From NCBI GenBank assembly GCA_002441205.1, contig DJVN01000079.1, positions 1 to 14,483 on the forward strand: a DNA stretch of 14,483 bases, in the 5' to 3' direction. The stretch comes from Syntrophaceae bacterium UBA6255 (lineage in GTDB: Bacteria > Desulfobacterota > Syntrophia > Syntrophales > Smithellaceae). Of this stretch, positions 6,929 through 13,437 are shown piece by piece. The position numbers and the translations under genes are program-made. Every line of letters begins with the position of its first letter. Within the stretch, counting starts at the first letter, position 1. The notes beneath the pieces were generated by a model that saw nothing but the letters and a program-made list of their open reading frames with translations, made no database searches and had not been told where the DNA came from.

Positions 6929-7245
6929 CATTTCCCTCCGGCGGATCAAGTTATATCAAATATTGTAAATCATCGGAATAATGTCCGAGATTAAAATTTC
7001 CGACCCAAATCCTGAACTTTGATTTGATTGGGCGAAAGTATAAAAATAACGGACAGGTATGTCAATCATTAACTGGTCATCAATACATCGTTGCCGATAT
7101 CAGGTTGCTGATGTTCATTATCAAATGGCACAATCATTGTTGTTTATCCCGCAACAAATAAATTCAATTAATAATAAAAAAGTGTTATTTAGAAAACAAA
7201 CGTATAAACAAAACGATAAACATCTTTCAAAACGGAGATAAAATT
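6929..7245. other. Divergent intergenic region
   Basis: This 317-bp gap lies between the YihY-like (minus) and glycine-zipper (plus) genes. It contains a strong minus-strand promoter (7037-7065) and an imperfect 22-bp palindrome at 6983-7004 (GTCCGAGATTA / AAATTTCCGAC, 8 of 11 positions symmetric) within the YihY leader. A weak plus-strand promoter candidate, TTGTTT-N17-TTCAAT, begins near 7144. A 60-codon plus-strand frame (7059-7241) has no gene-like features. Confidence 0.5.
7037..7065 (-). promoter_or_regulatory. Consensus sigma-70 promoter for the YihY-DUF4126 unit
   Basis: On the minus strand, TTGACA (7065-7060), a 17-base spacer and TATACT (7042-7037): 6 of 6 and 5 of 6 matches at ideal spacing. 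Transcription would start near 7030, giving a leader of about 100 bases before the ATG at 6928. The same -35/spacer/-10 design occurs at 12398-12370. Confidence 0.65.
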
Positions 7246-7830
7246 ATGATTACAAGAATCTTTAAAAATGTTTTTATCATTCTGCCGGGATTACTGATTC
7301 CTGCCATTATCTTGTTGCTGAACTCCTGTTATTATTATCCATATGAACAGGTGACGATGCAGCCGTCTGAGAATGAAAATATCAGAGCCATTACGCAAAT
7401 TTATTTTTATCCCAATAAGAATCAGTCAAGCGAACAGCAATCACGTGATCACTACGCGTGTTATAATTGGGCGATGGATCAAACTGGTTTTGATCCCAGT
7501 GCATCATCGATTGCCCCGGTACAGCGGGTACGGGTTGTGCCCATGCCGCCTCCCGGACATGATACTCTGTCCATGTCCATTGCGGGAGCGGTTCTGGGCG
7601 CTCTGATTGGAGGACCGCGTCACGCTGGTGGAGGGGCTTTAATCGGAGCGGCAAGTGGTATGATGATGGGAGCCATTTCCGACGCATCCCGGGCGGAAGC
7701 AGCAAGGCAAATGGAAGAAGCCTACCAGAATCGTTATCAGGCGCGTGACTTTCATCGAGAGAAAAAGGCCATGCAGTTTCGCCGGGCAATGTCGGCTTGC
7801 ATGGAAGGTCGCGGATACACGGTAAATTAG
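7246..7830 (+). CDS. Glycine-zipper lipoprotein with paired-cysteine module
   Basis: The 194-aa product is predicted to be exported. A long hydrophobic N-terminus ends in a lipobox-like LNSC (25-28). The mature protein has a segment YFYPNKNQSS...QQ...HYACYNWAMDQTGFDP (53-84) with Cys72, then a glycine zipper (SIAGAVLGALIGG at 111-123 and GGGALIGAASGMMMGAIS at 128-145), then a helical end with RAMSACMEGRGYTVN (180-194) containing Cys185. Glycine zippers usually insert in or pack against membranes, which fits an outer-envelope location. The flanking cysteine segments recur in the next gene, and the zipper is inserted between them. The ATG has GGAG 8 bases upstream. The next gene follows after 30 bases on the same strand, so the two are probably cotranscribed. 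The precise function is unknown. Confidence 0.8.
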   Translation: MITRIFKNVFIILPGLLIPAIILLLNSCYYYPYEQVTMQPSENENIRAITQIYFYPNKNQSSEQQSRDHYACYNWAMDQTGFDPSASSIAPVQRVRVVPMPPPGHDTLSMSIAGAVLGALIGGPRHAGGGALIGAASGMMMGAISDASRAEAARQMEEAYQNRYQARDFHREKKAMQFRRAMSACMEGRGYTVN

Positions 7831-7860
7831 TTTCTCATCGGCGGCGTGGAGGGTATTACT

Positions 7861-8598
7861 ATGTTACTTAAATTTAATTTTAAAAAAAGTTTTGCCATTG
7901 CGGTTTCATTATTCATACTGTTGTTGATGAGTCCGTCAAGTTTTACTGAAGAGGCGCAGGCACAGCCTCCTAAAAAGGCTCCGGCTCGTACTGTTAAACG
8001 GGCGCCGACAGTTCATCAAAAGAAATTTGTTGATTCACGCTATAAACATAATCGTTCTTATCTGAAGCGCGGGCTTTCGGTTCGATCGCTTCCCAGAGGC
8101 CATCGAGTTGTAATACATCACAATGATCGTTATTACGCTTTTCGTGGAGTTTGGTACAGGCACCATCGTGGACAATATGTCGTGATTGCTCCGCCTGTTG
8201 GATTATTTGTTCCATTTTTGCCGTTTGCTTATGCTACGGTCTGGATGAATGGAATACCCTACTACTACGCTAATGAAACATATTATACGCAAACTCCCGG
8301 AGGATATGTGGTTGTCGCGCCGCCGCAGGACGAAGTAAGCGAGACGCCTCCGGATCCTGAAGATGAAATGGTAGATATAACAGATGATAGAATGTTTATT
8401 TATCCCAGCAAAGGACAAAGTCAGGCGCAGCAGGATAATGACCGTTACGAATGTCATAAATGGGCGGTCGAACAGACAGATTATGATCCGACTGACCTCC
8501 CATACGATCTTTCTGCTGAAGATATTATGCGACAAAGAAAAGATTATCGAAAAGCCATGGCCGCCTGTCTTGACAGTCGCGGCTATTCTGTAAAATAA
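7861..8598 (+). CDS. Secreted DUF6515-like protein with paired-cysteine C-terminus
   Basis: The 245-aa exported protein has a signal peptide with likely cleavage after AQA (34). A basic region (37-70) leads into a Tyr/Val/Pro-rich repeat resembling DUF6515: RGHRVVIHHNDRYYAFRGVWY (79-99), then GQYVVIAPPVGLFVPFLP (104-121) and GGYVVVAPP (147-155). An acidic linker follows. The end (179-245) carries FIYPSKGQSQAQQ, ECHKWAVEQTDYDP (Cys198) and RKAMAACLDSRGYSVK (Cys236), matching the module in the upstream gene. Start choice: the frame extends to a GTG at 7846, but TGGAGGG (7847-7853) lies 7 bases before the ATG at 7861 and would be coding from the GTG, so the ATG is used. The role is unknown; an envelope-exposed structural part is a guess. 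Confidence 0.8.
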   Translation: MLLKFNFKKSFAIAVSLFILLLMSPSSFTEEAQAQPPKKAPARTVKRAPTVHQKKFVDSRYKHNRSYLKRGLSVRSLPRGHRVVIHHNDRYYAFRGVWYRHHRGQYVVIAPPVGLFVPFLPFAYATVWMNGIPYYYANETYYTQTPGGYVVVAPPQDEVSETPPDPEDEMVDITDDRMFIYPSKGQSQAQQDNDRYECHKWAVEQTDYDPTDLPYDLSAEDIMRQRKDYRKAMAACLDSRGYSVK

Positions 8599-8674
8599 AA
8601 TTTAATATGGAATACGTTGAGGCTGGAGATCTGTTCAATATAAAACTTTAATATTTTCTAAAAAGGAGGTGGCC

Positions 8675-9175
8675 ATGGAGCAACAAAAAATAATTGAAAA
8701 GATGATAGATTTGCACAAAACTTTTTTTGAAAGTTACTTTTCAATGATGGTCCTATTGCAGGATCAGACGGAAAATCTTTTAAAGCCGTATATCAATGGC
8801 TTCCCCGGGATGAATAATGAGAATAAAAAAGTCTTGGACCAGTGCATTAATGAATACAAAAGGAGCCGGGATGAGTTTAAAAAGGCTATTGATAAGGGTT
8901 ACGCCAAGGCAGAAACGTTTTTTGATTATAATGCAATGCTCAGGTTTCAGGAGCAGAATGAAAAAATATTCAGTGATTTTTTAAAGCAGGCTAGCTGGAT
9001 GCCGGGTGATTTCAAAAAGGCCACGGAAGAGCTGGCTGCCACATATAAAAATAGTCTTGGCAATTTCAAAAAATATGTCGAAGAAAAAGTCAATCATGTG
9101 GAGGATTTTTCATCTTCAGCCAAAAGATCCGCAAGAAGGCCAAATAGCAAAAATAAATTTTCCGATCTTCGATAA
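8675..9175 (+). CDS. Small helical phasin-like protein
   Basis: The 166-aa soluble protein has no signal peptide or membrane segment. It is predicted to be mostly amphipathic helix, with a hydrophobic face near the N-terminus (about 10-30) and a basic, Ser/Lys/Arg-rich tail (about 145-166). The overall pattern resembles phasins, which coat polyhydroxyalkanoate granules, but no diagnostic residue set was seen. The context is only suggestive: a thiolase and a MaoC-type hydratase lie 5 kb away on either side, not in the same unit. Start choice: a GTG at 8669 overlaps the Shine-Dalgarno AGGAGG (8664-8669), whereas the ATG at 8675 lies 5 bases past it. The gene converges on the antiporter gene with a 14-base gap. 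It could equally be an unrelated coiled-coil protein. Confidence 0.7.
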   Translation: MEQQKIIEKMIDLHKTFFESYFSMMVLLQDQTENLLKPYINGFPGMNNENKKVLDQCINEYKRSRDEFKKAIDKGYAKAETFFDYNAMLRFQEQNEKIFSDFLKQASWMPGDFKKATEELAATYKNSLGNFKKYVEEKVNHVEDFSSSAKRSARRPNSKNKFSDLR

Positions 9176-9189
9176 AATAACCGCGTCTT

Positions 9190-10611
9190 TTAGAAAAAAA
9201 TAAAAGTCATGATGATGTATAAAACCAGTAGAATGGGGATGGAATATTTAAACATATAGCCGAAGAAGCTGGGCATTTTTACGCCTGCTTCTTCAGCGAT
9301 GGACTTGACCATAAAATTCGGCGCATTGCCGATATAAGTATTCGCACCCATGAAAACAGCTCCGATGGAGATAGCCGTCAGAAATGGAATCTGTTCCACG
9401 ATTAATCTGGCAACAGCCGGCGCTTCCATCATGCCGGGATAGAACTTGCCCAGTAGGCTGTTGAAAAAAGTAAGGTAAGTTGGCGCGTTGTCCAGGAAGC
9501 TGGACAGGATGCCGACAGCCCAGAAATAATGAGCGGGCGAATCGGTCCATTGAATAAGCCACGCGAAAGCGCCTTTTTCTCCGGCTTTCAAAATATCCAA
9601 TACGGGGATAATGGTGATAAAGATTCCGGCAAAAAGATAGGCCACTTCCATGATGGGCGCCCAGCCAAATTCGTTTTTGTGATATATTTCTTTCTTTGTA
9701 AAGAAAAGAGACCCTGCCGCCATCAAAATAAGGAAAACGTCCCGGATTAGACTTTCTACAGGTTGATGAATTTCCCCAATGCTTATGCTTCCCAATCTGA
9801 CGTTACCACTGAATAAAACAGCAGCAATAATACCGGCCAGAAGAATAAAATTATGATATCCTTCAATTCTCACCGGCTCGGATTCATCATCGTGAACAGC
9901 AGTGAGGATTTCTTTTTTATAATAATAGGAATCCATGATGTAATATAAAATAAGCAGGGAAATACCGGCAAACGCCATTTCCGGAAAAAGATGCAATGTC
10001 CAGAAGAAAGGAACACCGTGTAGAAATCCCAGAAACAAAGGAGGATCTCCCAGCGGTGTTAACGAGCCACCGATATTACTCACGAGAAAAATAAAAAACA
10101 CAACCGTGTGTGTTTTGTAGATCCGCCATGCATTGGAGCGCAGCATCGGACGTATCATAAGCATGGAGGCTCCCGTGGTTCCGATTAAAGAGGCGATGAA
10201 CGTGCCGATGATTAAAATAATCGTGTTGACTCCGGGTGAACCTTTCAATGTCCCCGTGATGTGAATTCCTCCCGACACAGTGAACAGCGCCCAAAGCAGT
10301 AATATAAAAGGAATGTAATCAAGAATCATAATGTGCGCTATTTCGTACAATGCGGTTGCGCGGAAAAAATACAAAAAGGGCACGGCAAAGACCATGGCCC
10401 AAAACGCTGAGACTTTCGGAAAATGATGATGCCAGAAACGGGGGAAAACAAGAGGGATCAACGCGATGGAAAGCAGGATACCCGCAAATGGAAGAACAGA
10501 CCAAACAGGCAGCATGGATCCCAGGCCTATTGAAGGATCTGCGGCCAGACATGAAAAAGGCATTAAGAGCAATGACAGGATGATATAAAAAATATGACAA
10601 TATTTTTTCAT
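9190..10611 (-). CDS. Na+/H+ antiporter, NhaD-like ion transporter
   Basis: A 473-aa inner-membrane transporter of the ion transporter (IT) superfamily, predicted to exchange Na+ for H+ and maintain ion balance. It has a signal-like first helix (about 5-23, ending CLAA), about a dozen hydrophobic helices, and the two family half-site motifs: TTGASMLMIRP (145-155) with GGSLTPLGDPPLFLG (181-195), and LSSFLDNAPTYL (369-380) with GANTYIGNAPN (422-432). These discontinuous-helix motifs mark the NhaD/ArsB/CitM group. A CitMHS_2-type organic-anion permease is an alternative reading. No Shine-Dalgarno is visible before the ATG at 10611, and the UspA gene ends only 23 bases upstream on the same strand, so translation may depend on coupling to uspA. 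Confidence 0.85.
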   Translation of the reverse strand: MKKYCHIFYIILSLLLMPFSCLAADPSIGLGSMLPVWSVLPFAGILLSIALIPLVFPRFWHHHFPKVSAFWAMVFAVPFLYFFRATALYEIAHIMILDYIPFILLLWALFTVSGGIHITGTLKGSPGVNTIILIIGTFIASLIGTTGASMLMIRPMLRSNAWRIYKTHTVVFFIFLVSNIGGSLTPLGDPPLFLGFLHGVPFFWTLHLFPEMAFAGISLLILYYIMDSYYYKKEILTAVHDDESEPVRIEGYHNFILLAGIIAAVLFSGNVRLGSISIGEIHQPVESLIRDVFLILMAAGSLFFTKKEIYHKNEFGWAPIMEVAYLFAGIFITIIPVLDILKAGEKGAFAWLIQWTDSPAHYFWAVGILSSFLDNAPTYLTFFNSLLGKFYPGMMEAPAVARLIVEQIPFLTAISIGAVFMGANTYIGNAPNFMVKSIAEEAGVKMPSFFGYMFKYSIPILLVLYIIMTFIFF

Positions 10612-10634
10612 GGGTTAAAAAAATGCAAAGGAAG

Positions 10635-11045
10635 TTATTGTTCTGGAATGACCAAAACAGGCAATAAAACATTGTCGATAAGTTTAACATCGGTACTGTC
10701 AAATAAAGACGCATAGAGCCGTCCGCGGTGTTTATGTCCGATGATGATCATATCGATATGGTTTGCTTGCGTGTATTTAACAATTTCTTCTACGGTGTCT
10801 CCTTTTGATACGGCATACGTAATATTCGCAATTTCTAATAACGATGCAGCAACAACTTCTTTAACTTTCAGGGCAACGGCATCCTCATGGTCGGCCGGAT
10901 GACGGTAGCCGGCTTCAATGTCATTGACGTATAATATATGAACGCGACAATTAAATAATTGTGCAAATTCCAAGGCGGTTTTTATAGAAGAAATTTTTTC
11001 TGAATCCAGATCGATGGGATATAGAATATTTTTAAATTCCAGCAT
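10635..11045 (-). CDS. Universal stress protein (UspA family), degenerate ATP motif
   Basis: The 136-aa single-domain Usp opens with the first strand ILYPIDLD (7-14) and has the alpha/beta Rossmann-like pattern throughout, ending VLLPVLVIPE. In ATP-binding Usps the motif is G-2x-G-9x-G-(S/T). Here it reads GHKHRGRLYASLFDST (103-118): the second glycine is His106 and the third is Asp116, so nucleotide binding is doubtful. The ATG at 11045 has GAGAGG 5 bases upstream. The antiporter gene follows 23 bases later, so the Usp may modulate or accompany ion stress responses. Usp-transporter pairing is seen elsewhere, but here it is inferred from adjacency. Confidence 0.88.
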   Translation of the reverse strand: MLEFKNILYPIDLDSEKISSIKTALEFAQLFNCRVHILYVNDIEAGYRHPADHEDAVALKVKEVVAASLLEIANITYAVSKGDTVEEIVKYTQANHIDMIIIGHKHRGRLYASLFDSTDVKLIDNVLLPVLVIPEQ

Positions 11046-11068
11046 ATATACCTCTCCCTAATGGTTCA

Positions 11069-11097
11069 CGATTAATATAATCAACAGAGTATGTCAA
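11069..11097 (-). promoter_or_regulatory. Weak candidate promoter for uspA
   Basis: On the minus strand, a perfect TTGACA (11097-11092) is followed after 17 bases by TAATCG (11074-11069), a poor -10. A better -10-like TATATT lies only 12 bases from the -35. If used, it may need an activator or another sigma factor. The first nine bases, TTGACATAC, are shared with sites at 1395 and 7065. Confidence 0.25.
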
Positions 11098-11167
11098 TAT
11101 TTTATGATGAATCGATTTGCTTCTTAGCATTGATCTCATCCCCCTCTGCTGCGCTCAGTGGCAATTT

Positions 11168-11209
11168 CCAATCCCGATGCGTTTCACTTTCGAAATTGGA
11201 ATTTCACTA
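11168..11209. repeat. Dispersed 42-bp palindromic repeat, copy 2
   Basis: Matches 41-82 over all 42 bases without gaps (35 identical). The inverted arms (11168-11176 and 11191-11199) are less perfect than in copy 1. The loop and the 3-prime tail TTTCACTA are well conserved, so the tail is part of the unit and not just the stem. It lies in the gap upstream of uspA, 77 bases from a terminator. Confidence 0.55.
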
Positions 11210-11285
11210 CGACCAATGCTTCAATCTTAGCTTCGCTCGATTTTAGCAAGCCTCACTAAGTTTCTGAAGCTTGGGTCTCATTAAA

Positions 11286-11322
11286 AAGCCTCCGTTTCCG
11301 AGGAGACCGGAAACGGAGGCTT
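11286..11322 (-). terminator. Strong intrinsic terminator after enoyl-CoA hydratase gene
   Basis: A perfect 15-bp stem joins 11286-11300 to 11308-11322 with a 7-base loop. On the minus strand the stem end merges into a run of five T (11287-11283) and TTAATG beyond. It lies 28 bases past the stop (11351) of the crotonase gene. The plus-strand side has no T-run. Confidence 0.85.
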
Positions 11323-11350
11323 GAGCTTTGTGTAAATCAGTAACTGTCTT

Positions 11351-12118
11351 TTATTCGCCCTTGAAGTTCGCTTCTCTCTTTTCGAAAAAAGCGCCTATGC
11401 CTTCCTGTGCGTCCTTGGAGTTGAAGAGCTTCCCAAGCTCTTCCCTCTCGATCTTCAGGTGCTGTTCGGGTGAAATATTCTGGCTGATGTTGCACAGCTT
11501 GGTGATCGCCGCGACGGAGAGCGGTGCTCTCTTTGTAATCTTGTTCGCCAGTTCGAGTGCGGTATCCAGAACGTTCCCTTCGGTGATGTGGTCTACCAGG
11601 CCGATGGCAAGAGCCTCATCCGCCTCGCACTGTTTGCCCAGGTACATCATTTCCAGAGCTCTCGATTTGCCGACAAGCCGGGGCAGGCGCAGGCTTCCGC
11701 CGTAACCGGGCATGATTCCCAGGTTTGTCTCGGTCAGGCCCATGCGTGCGCCCTTTTTCATGAACCGTATATGGCAGGCCATGGCCAGTTCGCACCCACC
11801 GCCCAACGCGTGCCCGTTGATTGCCGCGATGACCGGTTTCGGGAAATACTCGACTTTGTTCCAGACATCCTGACCGCGTTTTAAAAAGTCAACGGCGCTG
11901 AAATCACCGAACCCACTCGCCAGGTCGGCGCCCGCGCTGAAGGCCTTCTCGCCTGAGCCGGTTATGATGACGCACCGGATTTCCTTATCGGCTTCGACGG
12001 CGTCGAGATGCTTCCGCATGGCTTCGAAAACCTCACCGCTCAGCTGGTTCATCTTTGGCTTGTCAATCGATAATATGGCCACTCTGTCTCTTATTTCTTT
12101 TGTTACTGCTTCACCCAT
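11351..12118 (-). CDS. Enoyl-CoA hydratase/isomerase family protein
   Basis: A cytoplasmic crotonase-fold enzyme, predicted to hydrate or isomerise an enoyl-CoA in beta-oxidation-like metabolism. The 255-aa length is typical. It has the oxyanion-hole segment AFSAGADLASG (59-69), the NGHALGGGCELAMACH signature (101-116) with Glu110, and TETNLGIMPGYGG (129-141) with Glu130. Both Glu residues match the two catalytic glutamates of classic enoyl-CoA hydratase, at the usual 20-residue spacing. The C-terminus EGIGAFFEKRE is typical. The ATG has AGGAGG 6 bases upstream. It is divergent from a second crotonase gene (12496) and appears to be a single-gene unit with its own terminator. Sampled lines run 53-63% GC, far above adjacent uspA. 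Substrate cannot be assigned. Confidence 0.92.
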   Translation of the reverse strand: MGEAVTKEIRDRVAILSIDKPKMNQLSGEVFEAMRKHLDAVEADKEIRCVIITGSGEKAFSAGADLASGFGDFSAVDFLKRGQDVWNKVEYFPKPVIAAINGHALGGGCELAMACHIRFMKKGARMGLTETNLGIMPGYGGSLRLPRLVGKSRALEMMYLGKQCEADEALAIGLVDHITEGNVLDTALELANKITKRAPLSVAAITKLCNISQNISPEQHLKIEREELGKLFNSKDAQEGIGAFFEKREANFKGE

Positions 12119-12319
12119 GATAGTCCTCCTTGTGTAGTTTTGGTTGGTTCCTCTTAGCCGGTAAGCCGGGGAACCCGGTAATCAATTATCTTCCGATCAT
12201 TTTGAACGAGCCGTTGTTGATTTCGATCTCGAACTTCAGGAAATCGAAACTTTCCCTGATTTTTATAACGCTGGCCTGGCTGCAGACTTAGTTGATCCCG
12301 TGGTTCATTGCGTCTGATC

Positions 12320-12339
12320 AGAGAAAAGCGATTTTCTCT
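12320..12339. other. Perfect 8-bp hairpin with GCGA tetraloop
   Basis: AGAGAAAA (12320-12327), loop GCGA, TTTTCTCT (12332-12339). It begins two bases after the in-frame TGA of the interrupted plus-strand frame. On the plus strand GCGA is a GNRA-type loop. No T-run follows beyond the stem itself, so it is not an obvious terminator. On the minus strand it would lie in the leader of the crotonase transcript. Confidence 0.5.
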
Positions 12340-12369
12340 ATGTCATTGATGTTGATTACAACGGGGTGG

Positions 12370-12398
12370 AGTATAAGAGACAGGTTGTTGTGTGTCAA
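12370..12398 (-). promoter_or_regulatory. Consensus sigma-70 promoter toward enoyl-CoA hydratase (11351-12118)
   Basis: On the minus strand, TTGACA (12398-12393), a 17-base spacer and TATACT (12375-12370). Start of transcription would be near 12363, leaving a leader of about 245 bases that includes the 12320-12339 hairpin. It overlaps the plus-strand protein-like frame, so either the frame is a relic or the promoter match is fortuitous. Confidence 0.5.
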
Positions 12399-12495
12399 GG
12401 GGATTTTGGCCGGATTTTGACCCGTGATTTTGCTTGAAGGGGAAACAAAAAAGTGATTACATTATTTCACCAAACAAAGAAACAGGAGGATAAAG

Positions 12496-13263
12496 ATGGC
12501 TTACAATAATATTACCGTTGAAACAAAGGATTTTGTAACGGTCGTCACACTAAATCGTCCGCCTATGAACTCGGTAAATCTTGGCATACGCGAAGAATTG
12601 GATCAATTAGTTACTGAAGTACAAACCAGCAAGGATACGCGGGTGGTTATCTTGACCGGTTCCGGAGAAAGGGCTTTCTGCGCGGGAATGGATGTTTCCG
12701 ACGTCGCGAACATTGACAAGGGACCCAACGGCATTGACGTTTGCAATAAAGTCGAACGCTCCCTGAAAACCTTTATCGCCGCAATCAACGGCCACGCTCT
12801 TGGCGGCGGATGTGAACTGGCCATGGCCTGTCATGTTCGTTTCATGACAGACAGTCCCAAAGCCCAGATCGGCTGTCCGGAACTGAATCTGGGACTGACG
12901 CCCGGTTGGGGCGGCATACAGAGAATGCCCAGAATCATCGGCAAATCCAAAGCCCTGGATTTCATTTTCTTCAGTAAGAAAGTGAGCGGTCCCGAAGCTC
13001 TGGCGCTCGGTCTTGTCGATAAGGTTTGCCCGGCCGCCGATCTCATGAAAGAAGCCATGGACTATGCGATTGCTCTTTCCAAGAGACCTCCCATTGCGGT
13101 AAGCGCGGTGTTAGCAGGAATGACAGTCGGTTTGGAAAAGGGCATTGATGCAGGCCTGGAAACCGACAAAAAATGGACGGAAAAACTCAAGACCAGCAAG
13201 GATACCGTGGAAGGCATGACCGCTTTCTTCGAAAAACGCGAACCGAAATTCACGGGCGAATAA
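12496..13263 (+). CDS. Enoyl-CoA hydratase/isomerase family protein (second copy)
   Basis: The 255-aa crotonase-fold enzyme is a diverged paralogue of the gene at 11351-12118 and is transcribed away from it. It has AFCAGMDVSDV (60-70) as the first oxyanion-hole segment, NGHALGGGCELAMACH (98-113) with Glu107, and CPELNLGLTPGWGG (127-140) with Glu129. The spacing between the two Glu is 22 instead of 20 because of two extra residues (around 119-121). The C-terminus GMTAFFEKREPKF is shared with the paralogue. The ATG has AGGAGG 6 bases upstream. Both catalytic acids are present, so hydratase activity is likely, but isomerase or hydrolase activity in the same family cannot be excluded. It ends 12 bases before a long hairpin. 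Confidence 0.92.
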   Translation: MAYNNITVETKDFVTVVTLNRPPMNSVNLGIREELDQLVTEVQTSKDTRVVILTGSGERAFCAGMDVSDVANIDKGPNGIDVCNKVERSLKTFIAAINGHALGGGCELAMACHVRFMTDSPKAQIGCPELNLGLTPGWGGIQRMPRIIGKSKALDFIFFSKKVSGPEALALGLVDKVCPAADLMKEAMDYAIALSKRPPIAVSAVLAGMTVGLEKGIDAGLETDKKWTEKLKTSKDTVEGMTAFFEKREPKFTGE

Positions 13264-13275
13264 AATCTATTACCG

Positions 13276-13318
13276 TTTTCAGTTGAGCCAAGTCTTTTTG
13301 ACTTCGCTCAACTGAAAA
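13276..13318. other. Long interrupted hairpin after crotonase gene
   Basis: A 13-bp perfect outer stem (13276-13288 with 13306-13318), one C-C mismatch, then a 5-bp inner stem (13290-13294 AAGTC with 13300-13304 GACTT) and a TTTTT loop. It lies between convergent genes. There is no T-run outside the stem on either strand, although the outer stem ends in four A-T pairs. It may block transcription from both sides, protect mRNA 3-prime ends, or be a repeat element. Confidence 0.55.
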
Positions 13319-13350
13319 GTATGGTTAACGGATAATAAGAGGTCGAGTCC

Positions 13351-13372
13351 AAAAGACCCAACTTGAGTTGGG
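13351..13372 (-). terminator. Short candidate terminator for MaoC gene
   Basis: On the minus strand, a 6-bp stem CCCAAC/GTTGGG (13372-13357, 4-base loop) is followed by TCTTTT (13356-13351). It lies 65 bases past the MaoC stop. The stem is short and the T-run interrupted, so it is only a candidate. Confidence 0.3.
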
Positions 13373-13437
13373 GCAGGCTGTGCCAACAAAAATAGCGCCC
13401 AGCATTTACCGGGGTTCCCTTTGATTTAGAATCGATA

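Larger units (their letters stand above)
11046..11350. other. Intergenic region with repeat copy and terminator
   Basis: A 305-bp gap between two minus-strand genes. From the uspA side it holds a TTGACA element (11097-11092), the second copy of the 42-bp dispersed repeat (11168-11209), a 6-bp inverted repeat GCTTCA/TGAAGC (11218-11223 and 11265-11270), and a strong terminator (11286-11322). No coding frame was supported. Confidence 0.6.
12165..12437 (+). pseudogene. Possible decayed coding frame upstream of second crotonase
   Basis: One plus-strand frame reads as protein from 12165 to a TGA at 12435, interrupted by a single in-frame TGA at 12315. The part before the stop contains HFERAVVDFDLELQEIETF, and the part after it DFLYVIDVDYNGVEYKRQVV, with a normal amino-acid mix unlike random AT-rich spacer. 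It has no usable ATG, GTG or TTG start and follows an in-frame TAA at 12162, so it is best read as a remnant. The antisense register is also fairly open (ending at 12186) but has two stops (12288 and 12318). I do not recognise the family, and chance openness is possible. Confidence 0.35.

Noticed and set aside
6929..6949. TTG at 6949 as the YihY start
   Set aside because: The extension contains the Shine-Dalgarno GGAGGG for the ATG codons at 6931 and 6928.
7059..7241. 60-codon plus-strand frame before the glycine-zipper gene
   Set aside because: Overlaps a consensus minus-strand promoter, has no clear Shine-Dalgarno, and its product is low-complexity Asn/Lys/Gln-rich.
7846..7860. GTG at 7846 as the start of the DUF6515-like gene
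   Set aside because: The Shine-Dalgarno TGGAGGG lies inside that extension and is ideally placed for the ATG at 7861.
8669..8674. GTG at 8669 as the start of the phasin-like gene
   Set aside because: It overlaps the last base of AGGAGG, and the ATG at 8675 has proper spacing.
12339..12419. Short plus-strand frame starting ATG TCA TTG between the crotonase genes
   Set aside because: About 26 codons, no Shine-Dalgarno, in a different register from the better protein-like frame covering the same bases.
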